A stretch of DNA of 63,292 nucleotides from Vibrio mimicus CAIM 602 (GCF_000338875.1 NZ_AOMO01000036.1:1-63292); one strand, 5' to 3'; shown: positions 19,445 through 29,935, numbered from the stretch's first letter. The notes: generated by a model not told the origin, from the letters alone. Translations and numbers: made by a program.

Positions 19445-21330
19445 TTAAAGTGTTGATTAGCCTGATAACGGTATTTGAGGTAATTCTGCCCGTTACTGAG
19501 GATCTGGAACGCATCCTTTAAGTTGCGTCGTTCAAAATCGGAGAGATTTTCTGGCTCGATGCTGTTATCTGCCTCTCTTTCTTGCTCCACATCTATGGCT
19601 TGATGGCGAATACGCACCATGGCGATAAATTCGAGAGCGTCACGCAGATCTTTGCCTTTTCCTTGCGGAAGCAAACCGGCATCAATCACATCATCCAAAC
19701 GTTCAAATGAATTTTTAGCTCGTGAACCTGCAGCGAGCGCATGAACACGGATCAAATCAGCCAATGGCGCGGTGCCTCGGCGTTTTAAATTGATCGAGTT
19801 GTTGTGACGCCCATCTTTTTCCATCACGAAGCTTTTGAAAAAACCCAGTGGCGGGGTGCGATTGAGAGCGTTGCGCGCTAAGCAAGCTAAGAAGCGCTGA
19901 TTTCGTCTTGCGCGACGTACGATGAAGCTTGAAAGCTGTTCTGCCCACTTGGTTCGCCCGTAAACTCCATCAAGATCGAAAAAGATAGAAGCATTGAGCA
20001 AGGCTTGTGGATTGGGGTTATCAATCCAATCCGCAAAACAGTTCTCCCATTCTTTGCGAGTCATGCGCCATTTGGGATTACTGGCCATGATCTCGCCATC
20101 GCAAAGCGGGTAACCACAGCGGTCTAACCCATTACAAACCAAATCGGCAAATTGCATGAAATAAGCGCGATGTTGCTGTACATCGTAACGATCATCCAAA
20201 ATCAGTGCATTATCCTGATCGGTAACAATGAGCTGCTCATCGCGCCCCATTGAGCCAAAAGCCACGAAGCAGTATGGAATGGGGGCCTCACCCAACTCGG
20301 CCTCGACTAATTCAATAATGCGCTGAGTAAAGGCGCGCCCAATCGTCGACATCGCGGTGCCAATCATGTGGGAGTTGGCATCTTCATTCACGAGCCGTAC
20401 AAAACTCGCTTTCACTTCACTCGCAAGTTGCGCCAATTCATCGATGCTGGTCTGCTGATAGATACGGCTGACTAAGAGCAAAGAGTTTTGCGATTCATGG
20501 CGCACGATATCCGTCATATCTATGATGCCAATCGGCTGCTTTTCTCTCAGCACCGGAAGGTGATGAACATTATTGCGCAGCATAGCAAGCATGGCTTCAT
20601 AGACGTATGCATTGTGATCAAGTGAAATTACCTCATAGGTCATCACTTGGCTTACAGCCTGTGTGATATCAATGCCTTGCGCTAAAACTCGGCGGCATAA
20701 ATCGCGCTCGGTAATAATGCCGACCACTGGCGTTGAGTCATCTTCTTCATCATGCAGGATCTGATTATCCAAAATAAGAAGAGCAGAGAGATTCTCATCA
20801 GCCATTCGCAGCGCGGCCTGTTGGATGGAAGCGTGTTTGTCTATAGTTGGAGCCGGGCGAGTTAACAACTGCTTCACTTTACTGGTGATCAGGTCATTTT
20901 GTTCTTTTTGCTTTTTAACCGTTTGGCGCAAACGTGCCGATTGTTCGACTTCAACGAAGTCGGCGAAGCTATCAAACTCTTCATGGAGGCGGTGAAAAAT
21001 GGCTTCTGGAATGCAGTACAGCAGCGTATCTTCAATTGCTGTTACCGCGAAAGAAACTTGGTTACGAGTCAGTAAACCCATTTGTCCAAATAGACTGCCT
21101 TCAGTCAACCGATTATACAGTTCACCATGACGGCGGTAGACTTCGACCGCTCCGCTGCGAATCAGATACAAGTCATTGATGGCTTGCTTGTGGTTAATGA
21201 TCGGCGTGCCTTTACGAAAATAGGCAATCTCAATCTGTTGAGTGATTTCAGGCAACAGCTCAGAAGGTAGGGCATCAAATGGGGGATGCTGCTGCAGAAA
21301 ATGTTGAATCTCGATTAACTCGGCGTCCAT
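19441..21330 (-). CDS. Cyclic-nucleotide-binding / CBS / DUF294 nucleotidyltransferase protein
   Basis: 629 aa from the ATG at 21330, which has AGGAG upstream; the longer frame is not supported. Order of domains: cNMP-binding fold (about 15-135, GTPIINHKQAINDLYLIRSG and EGSLFGQMGLL), two CBS repeats (about 165-290, with VVGIITERDLCRRVL and PIGIIDMTDIVRH), a GlnD-like DUF294 nucleotidyltransferase (about 300-470; GSMGRDEQLIVTDQDNALI holds the metal Asp residues), then the DUF294 C-terminal helical domain. It probably senses a nucleotide and modifies a partner (inference). The downstream coupled gene is the exonuclease. Confidence 0.9.
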   Translation of the reverse strand: MDAELIEIQHFLQQHPPFDALPSELLPEITQQIEIAYFRKGTPIINHKQAINDLYLIRSGAVEVYRRHGELYNRLTEGSLFGQMGLLTRNQVSFAVTAIEDTLLYCIPEAIFHRLHEEFDSFADFVEVEQSARLRQTVKKQKEQNDLITSKVKQLLTRPAPTIDKHASIQQAALRMADENLSALLILDNQILHDEEDDSTPVVGIITERDLCRRVLAQGIDITQAVSQVMTYEVISLDHNAYVYEAMLAMLRNNVHHLPVLREKQPIGIIDMTDIVRHESQNSLLLVSRIYQQTSIDELAQLASEVKASFVRLVNEDANSHMIGTAMSTIGRAFTQRIIELVEAELGEAPIPYCFVAFGSMGRDEQLIVTDQDNALILDDRYDVQQHRAYFMQFADLVCNGLDRCGYPLCDGEIMASNPKWRMTRKEWENCFADWIDNPNPQALLNASIFFDLDGVYGRTKWAEQLSSFIVRRARRNQRFLACLARNALNRTPPLGFFKSFVMEKDGRHNNSINLKRRGTAPLADLIRVHALAAGSRAKNSFERLDDVIDAGLLPQGKGKDLRDALEFIAMVRIRHQAIDVEQEREADNSIEPENLSDFERRNLKDAFQILSNGQNYLKYRYQANQHFK

Positions 21331-21481
21331 GAAGGCTCCTCTCGTTACAAACATCTGTTTAGCGATGTTTTTGGCGGTGTGGGCCAACCATACTACATCA
21401 ATTTTCTGCTTTAGGCCTAATCTAAGGACGTACACACAGGGGAAGAACCGGGTAAAGTGAAGTTGGAGATAAAAGTTAAAC

Positions 21482-21507
21482 AAAAAAACCGGCTGTTTAA
21501 GCCGGTT
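21482..21507 (-). terminator. Terminator of aspC
   Basis: AACCGGC (21487-21493), loop of 7, GCCGGTT (21501-21507), with an A run on its left that reads as T after the hairpin on the minus strand. It sits 25 bases past the aminotransferase stop. Confidence 0.82.
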
Positions 21508-21532
21508 TTAAGAAAGTGTTTTTGTTGCGAAA

Positions 21533-22723
21533 TTACATTACCGCAGCAATGCCTTTGCAAAGTGGCAGCATGTTAGATTTCGTCATGCCAGCAACACTGA
21601 TACGACCTGACCCAACAATGTAAATGCCTAGCTCTGATTTCAAACGGGCAACTTGCTCTTTGCTCAGACCAGAGAAAGAGAACATGCCGTTTTGGCGTTC
21701 AATGAAGCTGAAATCAGCGTCTACACCGACTTCTTTCAACGTGTTTACGAACAGCACACGCATTTCTTGAATACGTTCACGCATCTCTGCAACTTCTGCT
21801 TCCCACTCAGCACGCAAAGCTGGGTTGTTCAGAATGTAAGTGACAACAGCGGCGCCGTGAGCTGGAGGGTTTGAGTAGATTGAACGAATAATCGCTTTCA
21901 CTTGTGAAAATGCAGTTTCAGCAGTCGCTGCTGAAGATGCAACCAGAGTGAAAGCACCCACACGTTCGTTGTACAGACCAAAGTTCTTTGAGAACGAGCT
22001 TGCGACGAGAATTTCTGAATTGTATTTCGCAAAAGTACGCAGACCTGCTGCATCTTCTTCCACACCAGTTGCAAAACCTTGGTAAGCAAAGTCAAACAGA
22101 GGCAGAAGACCTTTATCGGCAACTAACTTTGCCAGTACTTCCCATTCTTGTTCTGTTGGATCGATGCCTGTTGGGTTGTGACAGCACCCGTGTAGCAGTA
22201 CCACATCGCCTTTCGCTGCTTGCTCTAAATCAGCCAGCATAGCAGCAAAGTTTTTGTCTTTAGCTTCGGCATCATAGTATGCGTATTGTGTGGTTTCTAA
22301 ACCCGCTGCATTGAACACACCGTGGTGGTTAGCCCAAGTTGGGTTGCTGATCCACACTTTTACATCACCCAATTGACGCTTAATAAATTCGCCAGCAACA
22401 CGCAGAGCACCTGTACCACCTGGAGCTTGTGCGGTTTTTGCCAGTTTTTGGGTCACTATGTTTGAATTTTCGCCGAACAGCAGTTTTTGCACGGCTAAAC
22501 CGTACTCTGCAGTCCCTTCAATAGTCAGATAAGATTTGGTTTTCTCTGATTCAAGCAGTGCTGCCTCTGCTTTCTTTACGGTAGCGAGAACAGGGGTTTC
22601 GCCTGCTTCATTCTTATAAATACCCACACCGAGGTTAATTTTGTCGGTACGAGGGTCTTTTTTGAACTCTTCAGTTAAACCAAGAATTGGGTCTGCTGGG
22701 GCGGCAACGACTTTTTCGAACAT
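21533..22723 (-). CDS. aspC: Aspartate/aromatic amino acid aminotransferase (class I)
   Basis: PLP-dependent transaminase, 396 aa, interconverting aspartate and oxaloacetate with glutamate/2-oxoglutarate and probably acting on aromatic amino acids. Family segments are [20 protein letters not shown] at the start, [28 protein letters not shown] and the PLP-lysine region [16 protein letters not shown]; the substrate-binding Arg lies near [11 protein letters not shown] 22723 is chosen because it matches the AspC/TyrB start; the frame continues upstream without homology. AspC and TyrB cannot be told apart with certainty by eye. Confidence 0.9.
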   Translation of the reverse strand: MFEKVVAAPADPILGLTEEFKKDPRTDKINLGVGIYKNEAGETPVLATVKKAEAALLESEKTKSYLTIEGTAEYGLAVQKLLFGENSNIVTQKLAKTAQAPGGTGALRVAGEFIKRQLGDVKVWISNPTWANHHGVFNAAGLETTQYAYYDAEAKDKNFAAMLADLEQAAKGDVVLLHGCCHNPTGIDPTEQEWEVLAKLVADKGLLPLFDFAYQGFATGVEEDAAGLRTFAKYNSEILVASSFSKNFGLYNERVGAFTLVASSAATAETAFSQVKAIIRSIYSNPPAHGAAVVTYILNNPALRAEWEAEVAEMRERIQEMRVLFVNTLKEVGVDADFSFIERQNGMFSFSGLSKEQVARLKSELGIYIVGSGRISVAGMTKSNMLPLCKGIAAVM

Positions 22724-23055
22724 AATGCACATCCATGTCAAGTTAGGGTGGAAAGGGATGATTGAACTCATCAAAATTTACCGTATTTATACCTTCCTCG
22801 AATTCCTGTGACAACAGTACCTGAAAGAAAATATCGAAAAATTTTTACTTGGCTGAGGAATTGGGAATAGCAGGTCATTTTATTATGTAAAAGCCCTAAG
22901 CTTTTCAGCTTAGGGCTGGGCTTTTTCTTAATATGGCGCTTTATAGTGCTCATTGTCATTTATCAAATTCAGCGAATTTTTTGATTATTACGTACTAAAT
23001 TTCCAATAAACCTTATTTTGAATTAGAACCCGCGAAGATTGCCTACAAATGAGCC
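22724..23055. other. Intergenic region with strong hairpin
   Basis: Holds the aspC promoter region and a perfect 10-bp hairpin, AGCCCTAAGC / GCTTAGGGCT (22892-22917, 6-base loop), with TTTT after it on the minus strand. It lies about 140 bases past the HD-GYP stop and could be its terminator. A 62-codon frame across it looks like a chance reading of the hairpin. Confidence 0.5.
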
Positions 23056-24507
23056 TTATTCTGAATCTTTAAAATGCGCCGCAATAGTGATGAACTTCTC
23101 TTCAACAGCAAGAAAAGCATCAACCACCTCCGGATCAAAATGATTTCCCGAACCTTCGACAATAATCGATTTGGCTTTCTCATGGCTAAAAGCAGGTTTG
23201 TAGACACGCGCGGAAATTAATGCGTCGTAAACATCGGCCAATGCCATCAAACGACCAGAAAGCGGGATATTTTCACCCTGTAATTGTGCGGGATACCCCG
23301 TGCCGTTCCACTTTTCGTGATGGGTTAGGGCGATTTCTTTGGCAATTGCTAAGAATGAACTGGTGCCTAAATGTTTTTCGGCAATCGCTAAAGCTTGTGC
23401 GCCAATGTGTGGGTGATCCTTCATTATCGCGAATTCGTCATCGGTGAGTTTTCCTGGCTTAAGCAGAACTGAATCTGGAATTCCGACTTTACCTACATCA
23501 TGCAACGGCGCTGATTTATACAGCAATTCAATATAGTTGGGAGTTAACAAGGCTTTATGTTTCTGGTACTGCGCCATGTGTTCAGCGAGCGCCTTGACGT
23601 ATTCCTGGGTACGAAGGATATGAGCGCCTGTTTCATTGTCTCGTGATTCAGCAAGGGCTGAAAGGCTGACAATCGCGACATCTCGCGTCGTTTTTACTTC
23701 ATTTTGCGTGGTTTCTAAGCTGTCTAACATCTGATTGGTCAGCATGGCTACGTTACCCAACTCATCGTTAGAATAAATGGGTACGCGAACTTGGAGGTTA
23801 CCTTCCGTGACAGCCTGTAAAGAGTGTTCTTGGTGAGCGAGGATCTCTTTTATCACACGGCTCCACAACACCAAAATAGCGGTAACATAGCCACCAAGCA
23901 CCAGAGAAAGGAAGATAAACTCCTTCAGAATGCTGATTTTTCCGCTGCCGTCGAGTAAGTGGGTTGGATGATTCTCTAACCAGTAAATATCTTTCAATGC
24001 CACCATACTGAGCACTATGGTTAAGGTGCAAACCAAAATAAAAATCAGACCAATCAACTGATTCACTAAAGAACGTCGCTCAAGGGAAAAGAGCGCTACC
24101 GTCATGGCCTGTGGTGTTTGGCGTAATGTGCGTAATTTGGCGCTTAATTGCAGTAAAGCCCCAGTAAAAAAGCCAAATAAGGTCATGCCAAACAACACTT
24201 TCAAATTGCTATCGAGTGTGAATTGGTAATGAAAGTTGTAATAAGCTGCGAAAGGGATGCTGATACAGAACAGCAGGCAGGTATCTAATTGAGTGAATTG
24301 TTGTTTCTTTGCCCATGAGTGATGGCGAAGCAATGTATGACGGATCAGCCATGCGAGGAAAAATACCACGCTAACGTGGGTGGCAATTTCACGAGTGGTT
24401 AGAGTGGCAAGAAAAGGGCAGACTCGGCTCGTATACAAGGCGAATAGGATACCCGCGAGAGCGTACAGCCCGAAAGTGAGTTTGATATTGTATTGTGGAT
24501 TATTCAT
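23056..24507 (-). CDS. HD-GYP cyclic-di-GMP phosphodiesterase with membrane sensor and HAMP
   Basis: 483 aa. About six hydrophobic helices fill the first 240 residues, with the last leading into a HAMP segment (QAVTEGNLQVRVPIYSNDELGNV). The C-terminal HD-GYP domain (about 285-475) is complete: HDVGKVGIPDSVLLKPGKL, HPHIGA, LTHHEKWNGTGYP with the GYP loop, and LADVYDALISARVYK. The family hydrolyses c-di-GMP to pGpG or GMP, favouring motility over biofilm. V. cholerae has several such proteins, and this corresponds to VC1295 from memory. ATG 24507 is used; the upstream TTG is weaker. Confidence 0.9.
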   Translation of the reverse strand: MNNPQYNIKLTFGLYALAGILFALYTSRVCPFLATLTTREIATHVSVVFFLAWLIRHTLLRHHSWAKKQQFTQLDTCLLFCISIPFAAYYNFHYQFTLDSNLKVLFGMTLFGFFTGALLQLSAKLRTLRQTPQAMTVALFSLERRSLVNQLIGLIFILVCTLTIVLSMVALKDIYWLENHPTHLLDGSGKISILKEFIFLSLVLGGYVTAILVLWSRVIKEILAHQEHSLQAVTEGNLQVRVPIYSNDELGNVAMLTNQMLDSLETTQNEVKTTRDVAIVSLSALAESRDNETGAHILRTQEYVKALAEHMAQYQKHKALLTPNYIELLYKSAPLHDVGKVGIPDSVLLKPGKLTDDEFAIMKDHPHIGAQALAIAEKHLGTSSFLAIAKEIALTHHEKWNGTGYPAQLQGENIPLSGRLMALADVYDALISARVYKPAFSHEKAKSIIVEGSGNHFDPEVVDAFLAVEEKFITIAAHFKDSE

Positions 24508-24794
24508 AGCAAGCAGTATTACCAAAATGGTCAATAAGTAACGGCAACTCAAGTATAAGCTGCTTAATTAAAGCAAGTGCGATTTATTATCATTTTGAAT
24601 GGAAGGCGCGGATTTTATCGACATCGACAAACAATGACCATCATAGAGAGGCGATTTTCCGTGTGGTCGTATCAGTCTTAAATTCGAATGGCCTAATGTA
24701 TTGTGTTATTTGACTCTCAACCTTTATGCAACGAGGTTTTCCTATTCGATCTGAGTGCTTATGGTCAGGAGGTAAAAAGAATATAAGGAAGTAT

Positions 24795-25412
24795 ATGAGT
24801 CGTGATTTAAAGGATTTTTCAGTTCAGTTACCCATAAACCGAGATTTGATAACCTATCAAACGGAGGTCAAAGAGAAACTGTATGACTTCAACCATACAC
24901 GTCCAGCCCAGCATGCTGAACGGCAAGCGATATTAAATTCGATATTGGGTGCGGCGAACGGTGTGACGATTGTGCCTCCGTTTTTCTGTGATTTAGGCCA
25001 TAACATTCATTTCAAGTGTGGCGGTTTCTTAAACACTAACGTCACTATTTTGGATATTGCCCCGGTGACGATTGGTGAATATGTGCAGATGGGGCCAAAT
25101 GTTGTGATCAGTACCGTCGGGCATCCACTGGATCTCGCGCAGCGTGTGTTACCGATTGCGGCTGGTAATCCGATTGTTATTGAAGATAACGTGTGGCTTG
25201 GCGCTGGTGCTATTGTGCTTGATGGTGTCACCATTGGCGCTCGTAGTGTGATTGGTGCAGGAAGCGTGGTAACAAGAGATATACCGCCGGATTGCGTTGC
25301 CGTGGGGAACCCATGCCGAGTGATTCGCCAAATTGAGCACAGTGAAATGCCGTCTGAAGCGGAATTAGATGAAATGTGGCGTGATCTCGATTTTATTGAA
25401 AGTGAGAAATAA
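24795..25412 (+). CDS. Maltose/galactoside O-acetyltransferase-like hexapeptide acetyltransferase
   Basis: 205-aa left-handed beta-helix acyltransferase of the LacA/NodL/Maa type, which moves acetyl from acetyl-CoA to sugar hydroxyls. Hexapeptide repeats run from about 75 to 190 (VTIGEYVQMGPNV, IVIEDNVWLGAGAIVLDGV, SVIGAGSVVTRDIP), and the catalytic His lies in STVGHPLDLAQR. The AVGNPCRVIR end is family-typical. The ATG at 24795 has AAGGAAG upstream; the frame opens 69 bases earlier without a site. It stands alone, so its substrate is unknown. Confidence 0.87.
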   Translation: MSRDLKDFSVQLPINRDLITYQTEVKEKLYDFNHTRPAQHAERQAILNSILGAANGVTIVPPFFCDLGHNIHFKCGGFLNTNVTILDIAPVTIGEYVQMGPNVVISTVGHPLDLAQRVLPIAAGNPIVIEDNVWLGAGAIVLDGVTIGARSVIGAGSVVTRDIPPDCVAVGNPCRVIRQIEHSEMPSEAELDEMWRDLDFIESEK

Positions 25413-25450
25413 TCGCTGTCCACCGCATTAAATGCTGTTAAGATGCCGCT

Positions 25451-25558
25451 CGTAGTCGGGGAGCCTGAGAGCGCATGAAAGAGTGCGAATCGAAGGCTGA
25501 GATCGCGTAGCGAGACCCGTTGAACCTGATTCAGTTAGGACTGACGTAGGGAACTATC
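25451..25558 (+). ncRNA. TPP riboswitch (THI element)
   Basis: The thiamin pyrophosphate aptamer core is clear: TCGGGGAGCC near 25456, GGCTGAGATC near 25495, GACCCGTTGAACCTGAT near 25514 and GACGTAGGGAACTATC near 25542. The closing P1 pairs TAGT with ACTA. A variable helix is inserted between the first two conserved blocks. It sits 70 bases before thiD, so TPP should lower thiD expression. Confidence 0.93.
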
Positions 25559-25606
25559 CTCAACAGCTCGTATTGTTTCGCCATTCATCTGCGGTTTGGG
25601 ATCAGT

Positions 25607-25624
25607 TCCTGTTTTTCACAGGAG
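25607..25624 (+). promoter_or_regulatory. Shine-Dalgarno-sequestering hairpin of the TPP riboswitch
   Basis: TCCTGT (25607-25612) pairs with ACAGGA (25618-25623), burying the thiD ribosome-binding site AGGAG (25620-25624). This suggests translational control: TPP binding would favour this helix. The alternative pairing partner was not established. Confidence 0.65.
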
Positions 25625-25629
25625 CCTTT

Positions 25630-26469
25630 ATGCCACTAATCTCTTCAAATCCTACCCCTATAGTGCTAACCATTGCTGGTTCAGACAGTGGCGGCGGAGC
25701 GGGGATTCAAGCCGATATCAAAGCCATATCTGCAACCGGCAGTTATGCTTGTTCTGCCATCACCGCAATTACCGCGCAAAATACACTGGGCGTTTCCGCG
25801 GTTTATCCTCTGCCTTTAGAAATACTTGAACAGCAATTGGATGCGATTTTCTGTGATATTCCTGTATTGGTGGTAAAAATTGGTATGTTGGCGGATGCCC
25901 AAATCATCGCTCTGGTTGCCAAGAAATTGCGTCAATATCAACCTAAATGGATTGTGCTCGATCCGGTGATGATCTCGACCAGTGGGCATCATTTACTCGC
26001 GGAAGATGCCGTTGTCACCCTAAAAAATGAGCTGTTACCGCTTGCTAGCATAATCACGCCTAATTTACCGGAGGCGGCGGTTTTAGTTGGAATGACAGAG
26101 CAGGAATGGCAACAAAATCCACAGCAGGGCATTGCTACACTACGTCAGTTAGACACCCAAGCCGTCTTGCTCAAAGGGGGGCATAATCATCAGCAAATGG
26201 ACAGTGATGATCTGCTTATCGAGGTTGATAATATCCACCATTTCCGCGCGCCACGGATTGCCACTAAGAATACGCATGGCACGGGGTGTTCACTTTCATC
26301 GGCGATTGCATCCTATCTCGCTCAAGGTCATGCGTTGAAAGATGCTGTCGAGAAAGCTAAGCAATATATTCATCAGGCGATCTTGCATGCTGATCAACTG
26401 AAAATTGGTCAAGGTTATGGGCCAGTACACCATTTTTATCAGCTTCAAATGGATAAAAGCGAAGTATAG
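25630..26469 (+). CDS. thiD: Hydroxymethylpyrimidine/phosphomethylpyrimidine kinase
   Basis: Ribokinase-fold enzyme of 279 aa that phosphorylates HMP and HMP-P for thiamin synthesis. Motifs: VLTIAGSDSGGGAGIQADIK at the N-terminus, VLDPVMISTSGHHLL, TPNLPEAAVLVG, LLKGGH and the anion-hole/catalytic TKNTHGTGCSLSSAIA with the base Cys/Asp region. ATG 25630 follows AGGAG within the riboswitch expression hairpin. No other thi genes adjoin it, so it is a separate member of the TPP regulon and could serve salvage as well as synthesis. Confidence 0.94.
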   Translation: MPLISSNPTPIVLTIAGSDSGGGAGIQADIKAISATGSYACSAITAITAQNTLGVSAVYPLPLEILEQQLDAIFCDIPVLVVKIGMLADAQIIALVAKKLRQYQPKWIVLDPVMISTSGHHLLAEDAVVTLKNELLPLASIITPNLPEAAVLVGMTEQEWQQNPQQGIATLRQLDTQAVLLKGGHNHQQMDSDDLLIEVDNIHHFRAPRIATKNTHGTGCSLSSAIASYLAQGHALKDAVEKAKQYIHQAILHADQLKIGQGYGPVHHFYQLQMDKSEV

Positions 26470-26483
26470 TGAGCTCCAGATAT

Positions 26484-26513
26484 AAAAAAACCGTCTCGTA
26501 GGAGACGGTTTTT
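26484..26513. terminator. Bidirectional terminator between thiD and asnS
   Basis: AACCGTCTC / GAGACGGTT stem (26489-26497, 26502-26510) with an A run before it and a T run after it, so it can end both convergent transcripts. Confidence 0.85.
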
Positions 26514-26531
26514 GCATTCAACGGCGTTGAA

Positions 26532-27932
26532 TTAGAAGTTCGCGCTACGTGGAGTACGTGGGAACGGAATAACGTCACGTACGTTACCCATACCAGTTAC
26601 GTAAGACACGAGACGCTCGAAGCCTAGACCGAAGCCTGCGTGTGGAACTGTGCCGTAACGGCGCAGATCGCGATACCAATCCATGTGCTCAGGATCGATA
26701 CCGAATTCACGCATACGTGCATCCAGAACATCCAAACGCTCTTCACGTTGTGAACCACCGATGATTTCACCAATGCCCGGAGCTAATACGTCCATCGCCG
26801 CAACGGTTTTGCCATCTTCGTTCATACGCATGTAGAAGGCTTTGATGTCTTTTGGATAGTTCTTCACGATTACTGGTGCTTTGAAGTGTTCCTCAGCGAG
26901 GAAACGCTCGTGCTCAGAAGCTAAGTCGATACCCCACTCAACTGGGAACTCAAACGTTTTGCCACAGTTTTTCAGAATTTCGATCGCATCGGTGTAATCC
27001 ACTTGTGCGAAGTCTGAATCTACAAACTTCTCAAGGCGGGCGATCACTTCGTTGTTGATACGGTCGTTAAAGAACTCAAGATCGTCACGACGCTCTGCCA
27101 GTACGGCTTTGAACACATACTTCAGCATGTCTTCAGCCAGTTTTGCCACTGTGTTCAGATCAGCAAACGCAACTTCAGGTTCAACCATCCAGAATTCCGC
27201 CAAGTGACGGCTGGTGTTCGAGTTTTCAGCACGGAAAGTAGGGCCGAAAGTGTACACTTTGCTCAATGCGCAAGCGTACGCTTCACCGTTCAACTGGCCA
27301 GATACAGTTAGGAAAGTTTCTTTACCAAAGAAGTCTTGGTTGTAATCCACTTTGCCTGCGTCAGTGCGTGGCAGGTTTTCCATATCCAGCGTTGATACGC
27401 GGAACATCTCACCCGCACCCTCTGCATCAGAAGCGGTGATCAGTGGAGCAGAAACCCAGAAGTAACCTTGCTCATGGTAGAAGCGGTGAATGGCTTGAGC
27501 CAAGCAGTTACGTACACGTGCAACTGCACCGATCACGTTGGTACGTGGACGCAGGTGAGCAACTTCACGCAGATATTCAATAGAATGACGAGTTTTCGCC
27601 ATTGGGTAAGTGTCGGCATCTTCAACCCAACCAACCACTTTTACCGCAGTCGCAGCCAGTTCAAAAGCTTGACCAGACGCTGGAGACTCAACAATCGTAC
27701 CAGTTACTTCAACTGAACAGCCTGTCGTTAGCTTCAGGACTTCATTGTCGTAATTATTCAGATTATTAGGAACCACGGCCTGAATCGGGTTGAAACAAGA
27801 GCCGTCATAGATGGCAAGAAACGAAATTCCAGCTTTGGAATCACGACGTGTGCGAACCCAGCCGCGAACAGTGACTTCACTGTCTACTGCGAGCTTGCCG
27901 CTTAGTACGTCATTTACAGGCGCGTAAGTCAT
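26532..27932 (-). CDS. asnS: Asparaginyl-tRNA synthetase
   Basis: Class IIb aminoacyl-tRNA synthetase, 466 aa, charging tRNA-Asn. An N-terminal OB-fold anticodon domain ([20 protein letters not shown]) precedes the class II core: motif 2 [22 protein letters not shown] and motif 3 [15 protein letters not shown]. It ends with [17 protein letters not shown], the usual AsnRS C-terminus. The ATG at 27932 has GGAG upstream. It is a stand-alone, housekeeping gene. Confidence 0.97.
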   Translation of the reverse strand: MTYAPVNDVLSGKLAVDSEVTVRGWVRTRRDSKAGISFLAIYDGSCFNPIQAVVPNNLNNYDNEVLKLTTGCSVEVTGTIVESPASGQAFELAATAVKVVGWVEDADTYPMAKTRHSIEYLREVAHLRPRTNVIGAVARVRNCLAQAIHRFYHEQGYFWVSAPLITASDAEGAGEMFRVSTLDMENLPRTDAGKVDYNQDFFGKETFLTVSGQLNGEAYACALSKVYTFGPTFRAENSNTSRHLAEFWMVEPEVAFADLNTVAKLAEDMLKYVFKAVLAERRDDLEFFNDRINNEVIARLEKFVDSDFAQVDYTDAIEILKNCGKTFEFPVEWGIDLASEHERFLAEEHFKAPVIVKNYPKDIKAFYMRMNEDGKTVAAMDVLAPGIGEIIGGSQREERLDVLDARMREFGIDPEHMDWYRDLRRYGTVPHAGFGLGFERLVSYVTGMGNVRDVIPFPRTPRSANF

Positions 27933-28077
27933 GTTTATTACAGTCTCCGTTGAGATAAAAGACATCCCAATGTCATTTGCAGCAATCGTTGCGCAAAAAA
28001 TAGACGAAACATTGGGTTGTAGAGAGTTTTACAGATTCAACGGAACATATTACCTGTCAATTTGTCAGCTTCAACCT

Positions 28078-29709
28078 TTAATGTGGTTTCCGCGCAGAAT
28101 TCTTCTCAATCAAGGTAAATTGGTTGAGCAATGACTCCAATTGTTGCGATAAATGTTCAAGATCGACACTGATTTCACGCGTTTCGCTCGCTGAATGCGA
28201 AGTGTCATCAGCATGATGAGTGATCACATCGACTTTACTTTGGATCTCATGGCTGACTTCAGTCGTACGTTTGGTTTGCTCTTGAATTCCCATCGCATGA
28301 TTGAGTACTTGTTGCATCTCACTGACCACATGCGTCATCACTTTTGAAAGTTCTTCAATCTCAGAGGAACGTTGATGAGCTTGAGAGCACACGGTATCTA
28401 CAGAAGTTAGGGAAGCTTGGCTATCTCGTTGGAAGCCCGCAATGATGTTTTCGATATTGCCTGTCGCCTCAGCAGTGCGCGATGCCAAATGGCGTACTTC
28501 ATCAGCAACGACGGCAAAGCCGCGGCCTTGCTCGCCAGCTCGTGCAGCTTCAATGGCGGCGTTTAAAGCCAGCAGGTTAGTCTGCTCGGCAATACCTTTG
28601 ATGACACCAAGAATTGAGGAGACTTGAGTGGTCTGATTGTTTAAATCAACAATGCGCTGTTTGACTGATTCAATATCGCCCACCAGATTTTTAATGTCCT
28701 CACTGGCGACATGCGCTTGTTGGGCACTTTGCTGAACAACTGTGGTGGTGTGATTAACCAGTTTCGACGCTTCTTCGGTGGCAAATTCCACTTGCTGTTG
28801 CTTGTTTTGCATATCGGTAATGTTGATCTGCACTTCAGCGGTTTCTTTTTGCTGGTTATTGGCGGCTTGATCGGTGATTTGAGCCACATCTGTGAGTTTT
28901 TTCGCCGAGTCGGCAAGTGAATGAGAGGTTTCTTGTACTTGCTGCAAGCTGTCTGAGACAGTGTCCATTAAAGAGTTAATGGAGACAGCGAGCTGACCTA
29001 ACTCGTCTTTTTTGTTGGTTGCCAGACGATGAGAGAGATCTTTACTTTTACTGACATCACACATAAAAGTGGACGTTTTTTGAAGTGGTAGAACAATAAT
29101 TCGGCGCATGAAAAACAGAGTGACCATAAAGCCGAACAAGGCAATTACCGACATAATGCCAACGCCAATTAGAGTCCGATGGTTCACCATTTGCGTTAAA
29201 TGGTTAAGGTTAAACTCAAGGCGGATGACACCGAGCACTTCCCCTTCCGGAGTCATATGGCAGGCCACACAGTTAGTACCACGATAGTTTTCACTCGATT
29301 TCATTGGCAGGGCGACCACAATCCCTTTACCCCAATCGCTTGAGTAAGGCTCAATCACTGTTTCACCGGAGAGGGCACGTTGATCAATCTCGTCTTGTGG
29401 TTTTTGTTCCGGCATCCCCGGGCCATAGAGTTTATTCACGGTTTCCGCACGAATTACACGTACTTGTTCAATTCCGTCTTGGGCTAAGGCTTTTTGGCGT
29501 AGCGTCTCTTTTTGCGCCATAGTGCCAGTCAGCATCATCATATTTAGGCTATCGAAGTAGTTACTGGCTTTATCGTGGAGCTGTTCGCTCAAAACGGAGT
29601 GGATAAGATCGCGTTGTTGCCAATATTGATAAGTCGTTGAACCAGCCAATACCAAGGCAAAAACAGTGATTAATGTCAGCAGCAATTTATTAAGAATGGA
29701 TGAGCTCAT
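28078..29709 (-). CDS. Chemoreceptor with periplasmic CXXCH heme-binding motif
   Basis: 543-aa MCP. TM1 at about 7-27; a periplasmic domain (about 35-175) carries GTNCVACHM with Cys147, Cys150 and His151, the c-type heme attachment motif, followed by [12 protein letters not shown]. This resembles the heme-c PAS-like sensor modules of some Geobacter receptors and DUF3365-type domains (family knowledge). TM2 at about 183-205, then HAMP and the signalling tip [32 protein letters not shown]. It may sense redox state, oxygen or NO (inference). It stands between asnS and queD with its own promoter region. Confidence 0.9.
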   Translation of the reverse strand: MSSSILNKLLLTLITVFALVLAGSTTYQYWQQRDLIHSVLSEQLHDKASNYFDSLNMMMLTGTMAQKETLRQKALAQDGIEQVRVIRAETVNKLYGPGMPEQKPQDEIDQRALSGETVIEPYSSDWGKGIVVALPMKSSENYRGTNCVACHMTPEGEVLGVIRLEFNLNHLTQMVNHRTLIGVGIMSVIALFGFMVTLFFMRRIIVLPLQKTSTFMCDVSKSKDLSHRLATNKKDELGQLAVSINSLMDTVSDSLQQVQETSHSLADSAKKLTDVAQITDQAANNQQKETAEVQINITDMQNKQQQVEFATEEASKLVNHTTTVVQQSAQQAHVASEDIKNLVGDIESVKQRIVDLNNQTTQVSSILGVIKGIAEQTNLLALNAAIEAARAGEQGRGFAVVADEVRHLASRTAEATGNIENIIAGFQRDSQASLTSVDTVCSQAHQRSSEIEELSKVMTHVVSEMQQVLNHAMGIQEQTKRTTEVSHEIQSKVDVITHHADDTSHSASETREISVDLEHLSQQLESLLNQFTLIEKNSARKPH

Positions 29710-29935
29710 GATAGTTTTGTAATTATAAGTAACCCTGATTTATGTAAATATAGCGTTAACTTTTCGTACCACAAAAGTATTAATCTGGTTACTGTGACCA
29801 TACCCAAAGTATGGTTATGTCAGAGGGGAAATTGAACATCAGGAAAGATGACATTCTCCTTTGAGCGAAGAGGGAAATGAGCTTGTATCACACTACGAGA
29901 TTTCATAGTATGACGCCTCTTTTTATGCCCCGAGA

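Noticed and set aside
22771..22959. 62-codon frame upstream of aspC
   Set aside because: Runs through the strong hairpin at 22892-22917 and lacks a start signal; more likely untranslated.
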